Shown here piece after piece: positions 41,195 through 49,522 of a stretch of 59,191 nucleotides of DNA. Both the position numbers and the translations under genes were made by a program. Location of the stretch: the NCBI RefSeq assembly GCF_029624655.1, contig NZ_JARRSA010000024.1, forward strand, positions 1 to 59,191, written 5' to 3'. This DNA is from Roseicyclus salinarum (lineage in GTDB: Bacteria > Pseudomonadota > Alphaproteobacteria > Rhodobacterales > Rhodobacteraceae). How positions within the stretch are numbered: the first letter of the stretch is position 1; the number at the start of each line of letters is the position of its first letter. The notes under the pieces were generated by a model. That model had not been told where the DNA came from and did not search any database. It saw only the letters and a program-made list of their open reading frames with translations.

Positions 41195-42534
41195 GACGCC
41201 GCCCGCTCGAGCGCGGGGTAGCGCACCCCGAGCGTCACGCCGCGCAGCACGAAGAAGCCCACCAGCGCGGCCCACAGCCCGTGGTTGCCGAAGGCCGGCA
41301 TCAGCAGGAGCACCATCGCGACGTAGCCCGCAAAGCTCAGCGCCATCATGTTGCGCATGTCCCGCGTCCGCGTGGCGCCGATGAAGATGCCGTCCAGCAT
41401 CCACGACGCCCAGCCCGCGAGGGGCCCGAGCACCATCCAGGGCAGGTAGTCGCGCGCCGCCTCGCGCACGCCGGGCGCGGTCGTCATGAGGTCGATGAAC
41501 GCGCCGCCCGCCGTCAGGAACAGCACGGCCATCACGCAGCAGATCACGAGGCCCCAGAAGCTGGTGAGGAGCGCCGCGCGCCTAAGGCGGGCCGCCGCCC
41601 GCGCACCCATCGCCTGCCCCACCAGCGCCTCGGCCGCGAAGGCGAAGCCGTCCATCGCATGGGCGGTGACGTAGACGAACTGGATCAGCACCTGGTTCGC
41701 GGCGAGGGTGACGTCGCCGAAGTCCGAGGCGAGGAACATGAAGGACGTGAACCCCGCCATCAGCAGGAGCGAGCGGATCAGGATGTCGGCGTTCACGCTG
41801 GCCATGCGCCACAGCTGCGCCCGGTCGAGCACCCGCGCCCAGTCGCGCCACGCCGGCACCCCGAAGGCCGCGCGGCAGAGCCAGAGGCCAAGCGCCAGCC
41901 CGCTCCATTCGGCGACGAACGTGCCCCAGGCGACGCCCGCCACGCCAAGGTCGAGCCCCAGCACCAGGATGGCGGACAGGACGATGTTCAGACCGTTCTG
42001 GAAAAGCTGCAGCGCAAGGACCGCAGACGTCCGCTCCTGCGCGATCAGCCATCCGGTGATGCCATAGATCGCAATCGCCGCGGGCGCGGAAAGGACGCGG
42101 ATCGTCAGGTAGGTCGAGACGAGCGCCTCGACCTCCGCACTGGCGGGCGACAGCCAGAGCGCGGCGGCGAAAAGCGGGATCTGCAGCAAGATCAGGGCGA
42201 CGCCCGCCCCCGCCCCGATCATCAGCACCCGCGTCAGCAGGGCCGCGACCTCGCCCGCGTCCCGCGCGCCGATCGCCTGCGCGGCAAGGCCGACGGTGCC
42301 CATCCGCAAGAAGCCGAAGGCCCAGTAGATCGAGGTGAGGATCGCGGCGCCGAGACCGACCGCGCCGATCGGCACCGGATCGCCGATCTGGCCGACCACG
42401 GCGGTGTCGACGATCCCCAGAAGCGGGATCGTGGCGTTCGAGATGACGACGGGCACCGCGATCCGCAGCACGCGGCCATGGCTCAGCGGCCGGGTTCCGG
42501 CGACCTCCGGCGCGGCGTCGGGGACCACGCTCAC
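41191..42534 (-). CDS. MATE-family efflux transporter
   Basis: 447 residues with twelve hydrophobic segments in two homologous halves, including RIAVPVVISNATIPLLGIVDTAVVGQIG with the family's D-T-A/x-x-x-G motif, and FMFLASDFGDVTLAANQVLIQFVY in the second half. The multidrug and toxin extrusion family exports organic cations or metabolites with Na+ or H+. Start GTG 42534 overlaps the thioesterase stop (GTGA). The convergent arsC gene overlaps its last four bases. It is the third gene after two thioesterases. Confidence 0.92.
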   Translation of the reverse strand: MSVVPDAAPEVAGTRPLSHGRVLRIAVPVVISNATIPLLGIVDTAVVGQIGDPVPIGAVGLGAAILTSIYWAFGFLRMGTVGLAAQAIGARDAGEVAALLTRVLMIGAGAGVALILLQIPLFAAALWLSPASAEVEALVSTYLTIRVLSAPAAIAIYGITGWLIAQERTSAVLALQLFQNGLNIVLSAILVLGLDLGVAGVAWGTFVAEWSGLALGLWLCRAAFGVPAWRDWARVLDRAQLWRMASVNADILIRSLLLMAGFTSFMFLASDFGDVTLAANQVLIQFVYVTAHAMDGFAFAAEALVGQAMGARAAARLRRAALLTSFWGLVICCVMAVLFLTAGGAFIDLMTTAPGVREAARDYLPWMVLGPLAGWASWMLDGIFIGATRTRDMRNMMALSFAGYVAMVLLLMPAFGNHGLWAALVGFFVLRGVTLGVRYPALERAAS

Positions 42535-43052
42535 TCCGCCGGACCGTCCGGCAGCGGCATCAGGAAATGCCCCGTGGCCTGTGCGAAGAGACGCTGGCGG
42601 TTGTCCTGCCACGCCTCGACGTGCACGGATGCATAGCGCCGCCCCGACCGGTTGACGCGCGCCCGCGCATAGGCGTCCCGCGGCAGGCCCGAGCGCAGGT
42701 AGTCGACGGTGAAATCGATTGTCTTGGGCAGGCGCGGAAGGGCGTCGGCCGACAGCGCCGCGGCATCGAGGCGACCGCTCTCGATGTCGTCCCAGAGCAT
42801 CTGGAACGACAGCTCCATGATCGCGGAGACCTCGAGGAACGAGGCGATGGCCCCGCCGTGCAGCGCGGGCAGGTAGGGGTTCCCGATGTGCTTCTCGTCG
42901 TAGGGAAGCACCGCCGTCAGCTCGTCGCCGCGCCTGTCGAAGGCGATGCCCATGAAGCCGATGTAGGGCACGCCCTCCACCAGCGCCTTAAGCGCCCGGT
43001 CGCGGCGGTGCTTGACGAGGTGGACGGGTTCGGGCGGCTGGCGCGGGCTCAT
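42531..43052 (-). CDS. Hotdog-fold acyl-CoA thioesterase (PaaI-like)
   Basis: 173 residues. The hotdog motif is NPYLPALHGGAIASFLEVSAIMEL, and IDFTVDYLRSGLPRDAYARA strand-loop follows. It hydrolyses acyl-CoA thioesters, with specificity unknown. It overlaps a second thioesterase at its start (ATGA) and the MATE gene at its stop (GTGA). A paired hotdog arrangement, with two different subunits, is possible. Confidence 0.85.
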   Translation of the reverse strand: MSPRQPPEPVHLVKHRRDRALKALVEGVPYIGFMGIAFDRRGDELTAVLPYDEKHIGNPYLPALHGGAIASFLEVSAIMELSFQMLWDDIESGRLDAAALSADALPRLPKTIDFTVDYLRSGLPRDAYARARVNRSGRRYASVHVEAWQDNRQRLFAQATGHFLMPLPDGPAE

Positions 43053-43558
43053 GGAGTCCCCTCCCCTTGCGCGGCCCGCGCGACAGTGAAGGCCCCCGTG
43101 GCGGCGGCGACGGGGCGGCTTCGGTCGTCGTCCCATGCCTCGGCGCGCACGAAGGCGACCGAGCGCGTGACATGGTAGCAGCTCGCGCGCGCGGTGATCC
43201 GCTGGCCGGGCTGGGCGGGGCGCATGTAGTCGATCCTGAGGTCGATGGTCGCCGTTCCCGCCAGCGCCTCGGGATGGGACATCACCGCCGCCCCGCCGCA
43301 GGTGTCCATCAGGGCCGAGACCGCCCCGCCGTGGATCACGCCTGTGCGCGGATCGCCCACGAGGCGCGCGTCCCACGGCATCGAGATGACCGCGACGCCG
43401 TCGCCGATCTCGTCCAGCCGCATCTGCAGCGCGCGGGAGAACGGGATCGCCTCGATGAACTGCCGCGCGATCGCGGCCTTGTCCGCCCCCTGCCCCTTCC
43501 CGTCCGCGCCGTCGCCTGCCATGCCGTCCGTCCCGTCTGCGAAACCCGTCCAAGACAT
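43049..43558 (-). CDS. Hotdog-fold acyl-CoA thioesterase (PaaI-like)
   Basis: About 169 residues. The core has FSRALQMRLDEIGDGVAVISMPW, the HGG motif in TGVIHGGAVSALMDTCGGAAVMSH, and IDLRIDYMRPAQPGQRITA, all typical of PaaI-type thioesterases. The N-terminal region up to DKAAIARQ is low in complexity and the start could be ATG 43558 or 43522. It is transcribed divergently from the MerR regulator at 43669 and overlaps the next thioesterase. A role in thioester turnover is inferred from the pair. Confidence 0.85.
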   Translation of the reverse strand: MSWTGFADGTDGMAGDGADGKGQGADKAAIARQFIEAIPFSRALQMRLDEIGDGVAVISMPWDARLVGDPRTGVIHGGAVSALMDTCGGAAVMSHPEALAGTATIDLRIDYMRPAQPGQRITARASCYHVTRSVAFVRAEAWDDDRSRPVAAATGAFTVARAAQGEGTP

Positions 43559-43668
43559 CGCCCCCCGCGCGGCGGCTTGCAAGGGACATGTGGCTCCGCC
43601 GCCGCGCTTGGCAGCGTGGCGGACACGGTGTTACATCTGCGCTGCGGGACCCGGAGGGAGAGGCGCCG

Positions 43669-44043
43669 ATGCCCGAGGAGCGGCTGGATTTCAAGGCGAT
43701 GTGCGCGCGGTTCGACGTGACGCCCCGAACGCTGCGCCACTACGAATACATCGAACTGCTCGCGCCCGAGCGCGAGGGACGCGCGCGTTTCTACAGCGCC
43801 CGCGACGTCGCCCGGATGACGCTGATCCTGCGCGGCCGGCGCTTCGGCTTCTCGCTTGAGGAAATCCGCCAATGGCTGGAACTCTATGGCCGCGACCCCG
43901 AGGGACGGATGCAGCGCAAGGTCTGGCTTGAGATGGCGGACCGCCAGCTGCAGGAGCTTCAGGACCGCAGGCGCGAACTTGACGAGGTGATCGCCGAGCT
44001 GACGGCGCTCAGGAACGAGACCGCGGCCGGCGACGAGGATTGA
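43669..44043 (+). CDS. MerR-family regulator (LiuR-like type)
   Basis: 124 residues. The MerR winged-helix begins [24 protein letters not shown], followed by [39 protein letters not shown] and a C-terminal coiled coil. No cysteine metal site is seen, so it is not a metal sensor. It resembles the regulators of acyl-CoA catabolism (LiuR type). Start 43669 has GGAGGGAG. It is 65% similar in pattern to the next MerR gene, a likely duplication, and shares the region with the beta-oxidation genes. Confidence 0.88.
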   Translation: MPEERLDFKAMCARFDVTPRTLRHYEYIELLAPEREGRARFYSARDVARMTLILRGRRFGFSLEEIRQWLELYGRDPEGRMQRKVWLEMADRQLQELQDRRRELDEVIAELTALRNETAAGDED

Positions 44044-44101
44044 CCCTGCGGCACGTCCCGGCGGCCTGACGCGACGTCGCCCAAAGTGACGCAACGTTCT
44101 C

Positions 44102-44117
44102 TTTACGTCAACGTCAT
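44102..44117. promoter_or_regulatory. MerR-type (LiuR-like) operator upstream of second MerR gene
   Basis: TTTACGTCAACGTCAT at 44102-44117 has ACGT half-sites separated by two bases, the shape seen in LiuR-type MerR operators. It lies about 75 bases before the ATG of the second MerR gene. GTGACGCAACGTTC at about 44086-44099 is a weaker second copy. Autoregulation is likely. Confidence 0.55.
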
Positions 44118-44192
44118 CTTCCCTTGCAACACGTGTCCGCGCAGGACAGGTATTCCCCCAATCCGGGACCACCTCACCTTTTGGACACCGCA

Positions 44193-44594
44193 ATGAGCGA
44201 CGACACCCTGACCATTCGCGAGATGTGCGACGCGTTCGACGTGACGCCCCGCACCTTGCGCTTCTACGAGGCCAAGGAGCTTCTGTTTCCCCGGCGCGAG
44301 GGGCAGAAGCGGCTGTTCACACGGCGCGACCGCGCGCGGCTGAAGCTGATCCTGCGCGGCAAGCGCTTCGGCTTCTCGCTTGAGGAGATCCGCCAGCTTC
44401 TCGACCTCTATTACGTCGGCGACCAGCAGGCGACGCAGCTTGCCGCGACCCTCGGCGTGGCGCGCGACCGCCTCGCCGACATGGAGCAGAAGCGCGACGA
44501 GCTGACCGCCGCCGTCGACGACCTGCGCAACCAGATGAACATGGTCGAGGACATGCTGTCCTCGGTCGGCCGCGTCAGCGACGCGGCGGAATGA
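44193..44594 (+). CDS. MerR-family regulator (LiuR-like), adjacent to acyl-CoA dehydrogenase
   Basis: 133 residues: [26 protein letters not shown] at the N-terminus, [41 protein letters not shown], then a coiled coil [25 protein letters not shown]. No metal cysteines. It is encoded 22 bases before the acyl-CoA dehydrogenase gene and nearly repeats the upstream MerR in sequence (identical [14 protein letters not shown] helix). It probably controls the beta-oxidation genes with an acyl-CoA-derived signal. Confidence 0.88.
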   Translation: MSDDTLTIREMCDAFDVTPRTLRFYEAKELLFPRREGQKRLFTRRDRARLKLILRGKRFGFSLEEIRQLLDLYYVGDQQATQLAATLGVARDRLADMEQKRDELTAAVDDLRNQMNMVEDMLSSVGRVSDAAE

Positions 44595-44616
44595 ACGACA
44601 TTCGGGAGGATTGACG

Positions 44617-46392
44617 ATGCCGAGTTACACCGCCCCCGTGAAGGACATGCAGTTCATCCTTCACGACGTCCTGAAGATCGCCGAGGCCGGCATCGCGGGC
44701 TACGAGGATCTCGACCGGGACTTCACCGCCGCCATCCTCGAGGAGGCCGGAAAGATCAGCTCCGAGGTGCTGGCGCCGCTCAACCCCGTGGGCGACACCG
44801 AGGGCTGCCGGATGGAGAACGGGATCGTCTACACCCCGACCGGGTTCAAGGACGCCTTCGAGCAGATGCGCGAGGGCGGCTGGCCCGCCATCGACATGCC
44901 CGAGGAATATGGCGGCCAGGGGCTTCCCTACATCATGAACACCGCCGTGGGCGAGATGTTCTCGGCCGCCAACCAGGCCTTCACGATGTACCAGGGCCTG
45001 ACCCACGGCGCGGCCTCGGCCATCATCACCCACGGCACCGACGCCCAGAAGGCGACCTATCTGCCCCGGATGGCGTCCTGCGAGTGGACCGGCACGATGA
45101 ACCTGACCGAGCCGCATTGCGGCACGGACCTCGGCCTGATGCGCACCCGCGCGGTGCCGCAGGACGACGGCACCTACAAGCTCAGCGGCCAGAAGATCTT
45201 CATCTCGGCCGGCGAACACGACATGGCCGAGAACATCGTCCATCTCGTGCTCGCCAAGATCCCGGGCGGGCCCGAGGGCGTCAAGGGCATCTCCCTCTTC
45301 ATCGTGCCGAAGTTCCTCGTGAACGCCGACGGCTCTCTCGGGCCGCGCAACGGCGTCTCCTGCGGCAAGATCGAGGAGAAGATGGGCATCCACGGCAATT
45401 CCACCTGCGTGATGAACTACGACGAGGCGACGGGCTATCTTCTGGGCGAGGCGCACAAGGGCATGCGCGCGATGTTCACGATGATGAACGAGGCGCGCCT
45501 CGGCGTCGGGATGCAGGGCGTGGCGCAAGCCGAGATCGCGTTCCAGAACGCGCTCGCCTATGCCAAGGACCGTCTGCAGGGCCGTGACGTCACGGGTCCC
45601 GCGAACCCCGAGGCGCCCGCCGATCCGCTGATCGTGCACCCCGACATCCGCCGCAACCTGATGGAGCAGAAAAGCTTCACCGAGGGCGGTCGCGCGTTCC
45701 TGCTCTGGGGCTCGACCCTGATCGACCGGGCGCACCGCGAGGGCGACGCTGACGCGGACGGCCTCGTGTCGCTGCTCACGCCCGTCATCAAGGGCTTCCT
45801 GACGGACAAGGGCTACGACATGACCGTGCAGGCCCAGCAGATCTATGGCGGCCACGGCTACATCGAGGAATGGGGCATGTCGCAGTATACCCGCGACGCC
45901 CGCATCGCCATGATCTACGAGGGCGCCAACGGCATCCAGGCCCTGGACCTCGTGGGCCGGAAGCTTTCGCAGGACGGCGGCAAGCACGTCATGGCGTTCT
46001 TCGAACTGGTGAAGAGCTTCGGCCGCGACAACGCCGACATCGACGGCATGGCGGAATTCAGCGAACCGCTGAAGCGCGCCTCGAAGGATTTGCAGGCGGC
46101 GGGAATGTACTTCATGCAGGAAGGCATGAAGAATCCCAACGCGGCCCTGGCGGGGTCCTACGACTTCATGCATCTCTTCGGCCACGTCTGCCTCGGGCTG
46201 ATGTGGGCGCGCATGGCGCGCGCCTCGCTCGACGCGCTGGCAAGCGGCACGGGGGACGCGGCGTTCCACGAGACCAAGCTCGCGACGGCGCGCTTCTACA
46301 TGGCCCGCCAGCTGCCGATGACGGCGACGCACCTCGCGCGCATCCAGTCGGGCGCCGAGCCGGTGATGGCGCTGGAAGCGGCCAATTTCTAA
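44617..46392 (+). CDS. Acyl-CoA dehydrogenase, large (FadE/DmdC-like) type
   Basis: 591 residues, longer than ordinary acyl-CoA dehydrogenases because of a C-terminal extension. FAD and acyl-CoA sites are seen in [53 protein letters not shown], and [38 protein letters not shown] with the catalytic Glu in Y-E-G. Start ATG 44617 with GGAGGA; a TTG at 44611 is not needed. Such proteins act on medium/long acyl-CoAs or, in DMSP users, on methylmercaptopropionyl-CoA. It leads the beta-oxidation operon. Confidence 0.93.
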   Translation: MPSYTAPVKDMQFILHDVLKIAEAGIAGYEDLDRDFTAAILEEAGKISSEVLAPLNPVGDTEGCRMENGIVYTPTGFKDAFEQMREGGWPAIDMPEEYGGQGLPYIMNTAVGEMFSAANQAFTMYQGLTHGAASAIITHGTDAQKATYLPRMASCEWTGTMNLTEPHCGTDLGLMRTRAVPQDDGTYKLSGQKIFISAGEHDMAENIVHLVLAKIPGGPEGVKGISLFIVPKFLVNADGSLGPRNGVSCGKIEEKMGIHGNSTCVMNYDEATGYLLGEAHKGMRAMFTMMNEARLGVGMQGVAQAEIAFQNALAYAKDRLQGRDVTGPANPEAPADPLIVHPDIRRNLMEQKSFTEGGRAFLLWGSTLIDRAHREGDADADGLVSLLTPVIKGFLTDKGYDMTVQAQQIYGGHGYIEEWGMSQYTRDARIAMIYEGANGIQALDLVGRKLSQDGGKHVMAFFELVKSFGRDNADIDGMAEFSEPLKRASKDLQAAGMYFMQEGMKNPNAALAGSYDFMHLFGHVCLGLMWARMARASLDALASGTGDAAFHETKLATARFYMARQLPMTATHLARIQSGAEPVMALEAANF

Positions 46393-46417
46393 GGGACCGA
46401 CGTCTGCAGGAGCAAGG

Positions 46418-46630
46418 ATGCCGAAACGCCTTCGCCTCACCCGCCGCCCGAACATCGCGATGAGCGAGGACGGCTATCGCAAGCTGCGCAAGCTGGCGGC
46501 GGAGGCGGGCCTCGACGAGGGGGAATTCCTGTCCTTCGTCTTCGAGCACTGGGGCAGCATCATGAACGAAGAGAAGTTCCTCGCCCGCATCCGCCTGTTC
46601 AACTCGGAACTGGAAGAGCGCAAGAGATAG
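46418..46630 (+). CDS. Small hypothetical protein, possibly ribbon-helix-helix
   Basis: 70 residues, basic and predicted mainly helical. RLTRRPNIAMSEDGYRKLRKLAAEAG could be a beta strand followed by a helix as in ribbon-helix-helix DNA-binding proteins, then FLSFVFEHWGSIMNEEKFLARIRLFNSELEERKR as further helices. AGGAGCAAGG ribosome site. It starts 25 bases after the acyl-CoA dehydrogenase, so it is probably cotranscribed. No family recognised, function open. Confidence 0.62.
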   Translation: MPKRLRLTRRPNIAMSEDGYRKLRKLAAEAGLDEGEFLSFVFEHWGSIMNEEKFLARIRLFNSELEERKR

Positions 46631-46658
46631 GACGGCGTGCGGTGGGGCCGACGGGGGG

Positions 46659-46683
46659 AATGCGTATTTCGGGAAAGATGAAG
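46659..46683 (+). repeat. Left arm of 25-base inverted repeat
   Basis: AATGCGTATTTCGGGAAAGA followed by TGAAG; the reverse complement recurs at 46852-46876 with a single mismatch. The arms are 168 bases apart and define a 218-base unit. No target-site duplication is apparent at the borders. Confidence 0.8.
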
Positions 46684-46851
46684 ACACGAGGGGATCGGCC
46701 CCCTGCCGAACCGAGTGTTCCCCTTGGCCTCCGGATGCTTCGGGGCGCTGCACTGAACGACAGGGGCGCCTTCACCTTTCGCGGTCATCGGCTCGCCAGC
46801 CTGTACCGCGGACGAAAGATGGCACGTTAACCTTAACGAAGCGTTATGAGC

Positions 46852-46876
46852 CTTCATCTTTCCTGAAATACGCATT
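46852..46876 (-). repeat. Right arm of 25-base inverted repeat
   Basis: Reverse complement of 46659-46683 except for one base (24 of 25 identical). Together they may form a long-range stem, flank a MITE-like remnant or present two opposed protein-binding sites. Confidence 0.8.
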
Positions 46877-46959
46877 GTCCGGGCGAGGCCCCGGGACGCG
46901 GCGATCAAGATACGAGGGACGGCCCCGGCAGGCGCCGGGAACGGAAGGGGACGGCAACC

Positions 46960-47595
46960 ATGACGAACACGCTCTACTGCTTCGGAGAATCGGGCAATGC
47001 CTACAAGGCGGCGCTGGCGCTGGAACTGGCCGGCATCGCCTGGTCCCCGCGCCATGTCGACTTCTTCCGTGGCGAGGCGCGCAGCCCGGAGTTCCGCGCG
47101 CTCAATCCCATGGGAGAGGTTCCCGTCCTCGACGCGGACGGCACGATCCTGACGCAGTCGGGCGTGATCCAGGACTGGATCATGGGCGAGACGGGCAGGC
47201 TGTGCGGCGACGGCTCGGGACCGGTGCGCCGCGAGATCCTGCGCTGGACGATCTTCGACAACCAGAAGGTGTCCGGCATGGCGGGGCCGCTGCGTTTCGT
47301 CATGAACTTCCTGCCCGAGGACAAGCGCTCGGCTGACGTGATCGGTTTCCTGTCGGGGCGGCTCAGGGCCGCGCTGCAAGTGCTGGAGGGCGAGTTGCAG
47401 TCCCGCGACTGGCTGGCGGGGGACACGCTGACCTGCGCTGACATCTCCTGCGCGGGCTACCTCTACTACGAGGAACCCTTCACATTCGAGCGCGCCGATT
47501 ATCCGGCAATCGACGCCTGGCTCGACCGCATCGCGGCGACGCCTGGCTGGAGACACCCCTACGACATGATGCAGCGCGCCCTGCCCGCCTCCTGA
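46960..47595 (+). CDS. Glutathione S-transferase family protein
   Basis: 211 residues. The N-terminal thioredoxin-like half has TLYCFGESGNAYKAALALELAG, the Pro-loop MGEVPVLDADGTILTQSGVI with the conserved cis-Pro and GSH-binding Ser, and the helical C-half ends in DWLAGDTLTCADISCAGYLYY. It likely conjugates or dehalogenates electrophiles, or performs GSH-linked isomerisation. It sits between acyl-CoA dehydrogenase and thiolase genes in the beta-oxidation locus, so a link to fatty-acyl-derived electrophiles is plausible but unproven. Confidence 0.9.
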   Translation: MTNTLYCFGESGNAYKAALALELAGIAWSPRHVDFFRGEARSPEFRALNPMGEVPVLDADGTILTQSGVIQDWIMGETGRLCGDGSGPVRREILRWTIFDNQKVSGMAGPLRFVMNFLPEDKRSADVIGFLSGRLRAALQVLEGELQSRDWLAGDTLTCADISCAGYLYYEEPFTFERADYPAIDAWLDRIAATPGWRHPYDMMQRALPAS

Positions 47596-47653
47596 GCGGT
47601 CCGAGCGCAGCCCCGAGAACGTTCCAGACGGACCAGACCAGAGGACATCCGAG

Positions 47654-48865
47654 ATGACCGACGCCTACATCTACGACGCGATCCGCACGCCGCGCGGCAA
47701 GGGCCGCAAGGACGGCTCCCTGCAGGAGGTGACGGCCGCGCGCCTCTCGGCCTTCACGCTGAACGCGCTGAAGGAGCGCAACAGCCTCGAGGGCCACGCG
47801 GTCGAGGACGTCATCTGGGGCAACGCCACGCAGGTGGCCGAGCAGGGCGGATGCCTTGCGCGGACGGCCGTGCTGGCCTCCGATCTCGACCAGTCGATCC
47901 CTGGACTTGCCATCAACCGCTTCTGCGCGAGCGGACTGGAGGCCGTGAACCTCGCGGCGAACCAGGTGCGCGGCGGCGCGGGCCAGGCCTACATCGCCGG
48001 CGGCGTCGAGATGATGGGCCGGGTCGCGATGGGCTCGGACGGCGCGGCGATCGCCGTCGACCCCTCCATCGCGATGAACACCTACTTCGTGCCGCAGGGC
48101 ATCTCGGCCGACATCATCGCGACCGAATACGGCTTCTCGCGGGACGACGCGGACGCGCTCGCCGTCGAGAGCCAGAAGCGCGCGGCAATGGCCTGGGACG
48201 AGGGCCGCTTCGCGCGCTCCGTCGTTCCGGTCCGGGACGTGAACGGCCTGACGATCCTCGATCGCGACGAATACATGCGCCCCGGCACCGACATGCAGTC
48301 GCTCGGCGCGCTCAAGCCTTCGTTCAAGGAAATGGGCGAGCAGATGCCGGGCTTCGACGCGGTCGCGCTGATGAAATACCCCCACCTCGAGCGGATCGAG
48401 CACATCCACCATGCCGGGAATTCCAGCGGGATCGTCGACGGAGCGGCCGCGATCCTCGTGGGCAACAGGGAATTCGGCGAACGGCACGGCCTGACGCCCC
48501 GCGCGCGCATCCGCGCCACCGCGAAGATCGGAACCGATCCCACGATCATGCTGACAGGTCCGGTGCCCGCCACGCAGAAGATCCTCGCCGAGAGCGGCAT
48601 GTCGATCTCCGACATCGACCTTTTCGAGGTGAACGAGGCGTTCTCGTCGGTCGTGCTGCGCTTCATGCAGGCCTTCGACGTGGATCACGACCGGGTCAAC
48701 GTGAACGGCGGCGCCATCGCGATGGGCCACCCGCTGGGCGCCACGGGCGCGATCATCCTCGGCACGCTGCTGGACGAGCTGGAGCGGTCGGGCAAGGGCA
48801 CCGGCCTTGCCACACTGTGCGTCGCGTCAGGCATGGGCGCGGCCACCATCATCGAGCGGGTCTGA
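47654..48865 (+). CDS. Acetyl-CoA C-acyltransferase (thiolase)
   Basis: 403 residues. The catalytic triad motifs are NRFCASGLEAVNLAA (acylated Cys), GGAIAMGHPLGATGAI (His) and TLCVASGMGAATII (second Cys). VNEAFSSV completes the site. It is the last step of beta-oxidation, cleaving 3-ketoacyl-CoA to acetyl-CoA and shortened acyl-CoA (FadA/FadI). It lies between GST and an NTF2-like unknown in the operon and near the FadB/FadJ-type gene, giving all enzymes of the cycle together with the dehydrogenase. Confidence 0.95.
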   Translation: MTDAYIYDAIRTPRGKGRKDGSLQEVTAARLSAFTLNALKERNSLEGHAVEDVIWGNATQVAEQGGCLARTAVLASDLDQSIPGLAINRFCASGLEAVNLAANQVRGGAGQAYIAGGVEMMGRVAMGSDGAAIAVDPSIAMNTYFVPQGISADIIATEYGFSRDDADALAVESQKRAAMAWDEGRFARSVVPVRDVNGLTILDRDEYMRPGTDMQSLGALKPSFKEMGEQMPGFDAVALMKYPHLERIEHIHHAGNSSGIVDGAAAILVGNREFGERHGLTPRARIRATAKIGTDPTIMLTGPVPATQKILAESGMSISDIDLFEVNEAFSSVVLRFMQAFDVDHDRVNVNGGAIAMGHPLGATGAIILGTLLDELERSGKGTGLATLCVASGMGAATIIERV

Positions 48866-48910
48866 CCGGCCATGGGCGCGGAAGCGGCGCGCATCGCGGG
48901 GAACTGGGCC

Positions 48911-48935
48911 GGCGCCGCCGCGTCGGCGCGGCGCC
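48911..48935. repeat. GC-rich hairpin after thiolase gene
   Basis: GGCGCCGC (48911-48918) and GCGGCGCC (48928-48935) form a perfect 8-bp stem with a 9-base loop in the 152-base gap before the next gene. It may attenuate or stabilise the transcript; no T-run follows. Confidence 0.55.
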
Positions 48936-49017
48936 CGCGCCGGGCGCGGCCCGGCGGACGCCCGGCCGTGTCGGCCTGTCCTTCCAGGAAAATCGGCGCA
49001 TCGCGGGAGGGGTGGCC

Positions 49018-49473
49018 ATGACCGAAAGCGCGTTCGACATCTACCAGCGCAATTGCGACGAGGTCGCACGCGCCGTCTGGGACCGGGACTTCGATCTCGC
49101 GCTACGGCACATCGGGCTGCCGCTGCGCGCGGTCACGCCTGAGGCGGACGTGACGCTGCGCGACGAGGCAGCGCTGATCCAGACCCTCGAAGAGATGCGC
49201 GAAAATCTCCGCAAGCTCGGGGCCACGGCGTTTCTGCGCATCTGCCGCGAGGCCGACTTCTACCCCGGCGACGATGGCCGCATCCACGGAAGCCACATGT
49301 CCTACGTCCTGCGCGGGGCAACAAATCTCGTGCCGCCATACACAAGCCGGATGCTCCTGGTCCGCGGCCCTGACGGGTGGCAGCAGACCGAACTCATCTC
49401 GCGGGTAAGCAACAGGCACGTGACGGTGTTGAGCGAGGACATCGCCGTGACCCACCGCACGCACACCGAATGA
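49018..49473 (+). CDS. NTF2/SnoaL-like hypothetical protein in beta-oxidation locus
   Basis: 151 residues: FDIYQRNCDEVARAVWDRDFDLALRHIGLP, then DVTLRDEAALIQTLEEMRENLRKLGATAFLRICREADFY, GSHMSYVLRGATNLVPPYTSRMLLVRGPDGWQQTELIS. A helical start and a strand-rich second half with an H-M-S-Y-V-L-R strand are NTF2-like in form, but no catalytic residues can be named. GGGAGGGG ribosome site. It lies between thiolase and the hydratase/dehydrogenase, 49 bases before the latter, so it may be an accessory to acyl-CoA metabolism. Confidence 0.7.
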   Translation: MTESAFDIYQRNCDEVARAVWDRDFDLALRHIGLPLRAVTPEADVTLRDEAALIQTLEEMRENLRKLGATAFLRICREADFYPGDDGRIHGSHMSYVLRGATNLVPPYTSRMLLVRGPDGWQQTELISRVSNRHVTVLSEDIAVTHRTHTE

Positions 49474-49522
49474 CGCGGAGCCATCGCGCCCGCCACAGAC
49501 ATACTTGGGAAGGAAACGCCAG

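Larger units (their letters stand above)
46631..46959. other. Intergenic region without a convincing gene
   Basis: About 330 bases with no supported coding sequence. It holds the 25-base inverted repeat described separately and a possible CtrA-like site, TTAA-N7-TTAT at 46833-46847. An AT-richer patch near 46820-46870 may hold the promoter of the GST gene at 46960. Confidence 0.6.

Noticed and set aside
46642-46830. 62-residue open frame MGPTGGMRIS...
   Set aside because: No ribosome site, overlaps the inverted repeat and has no protein-like pattern.
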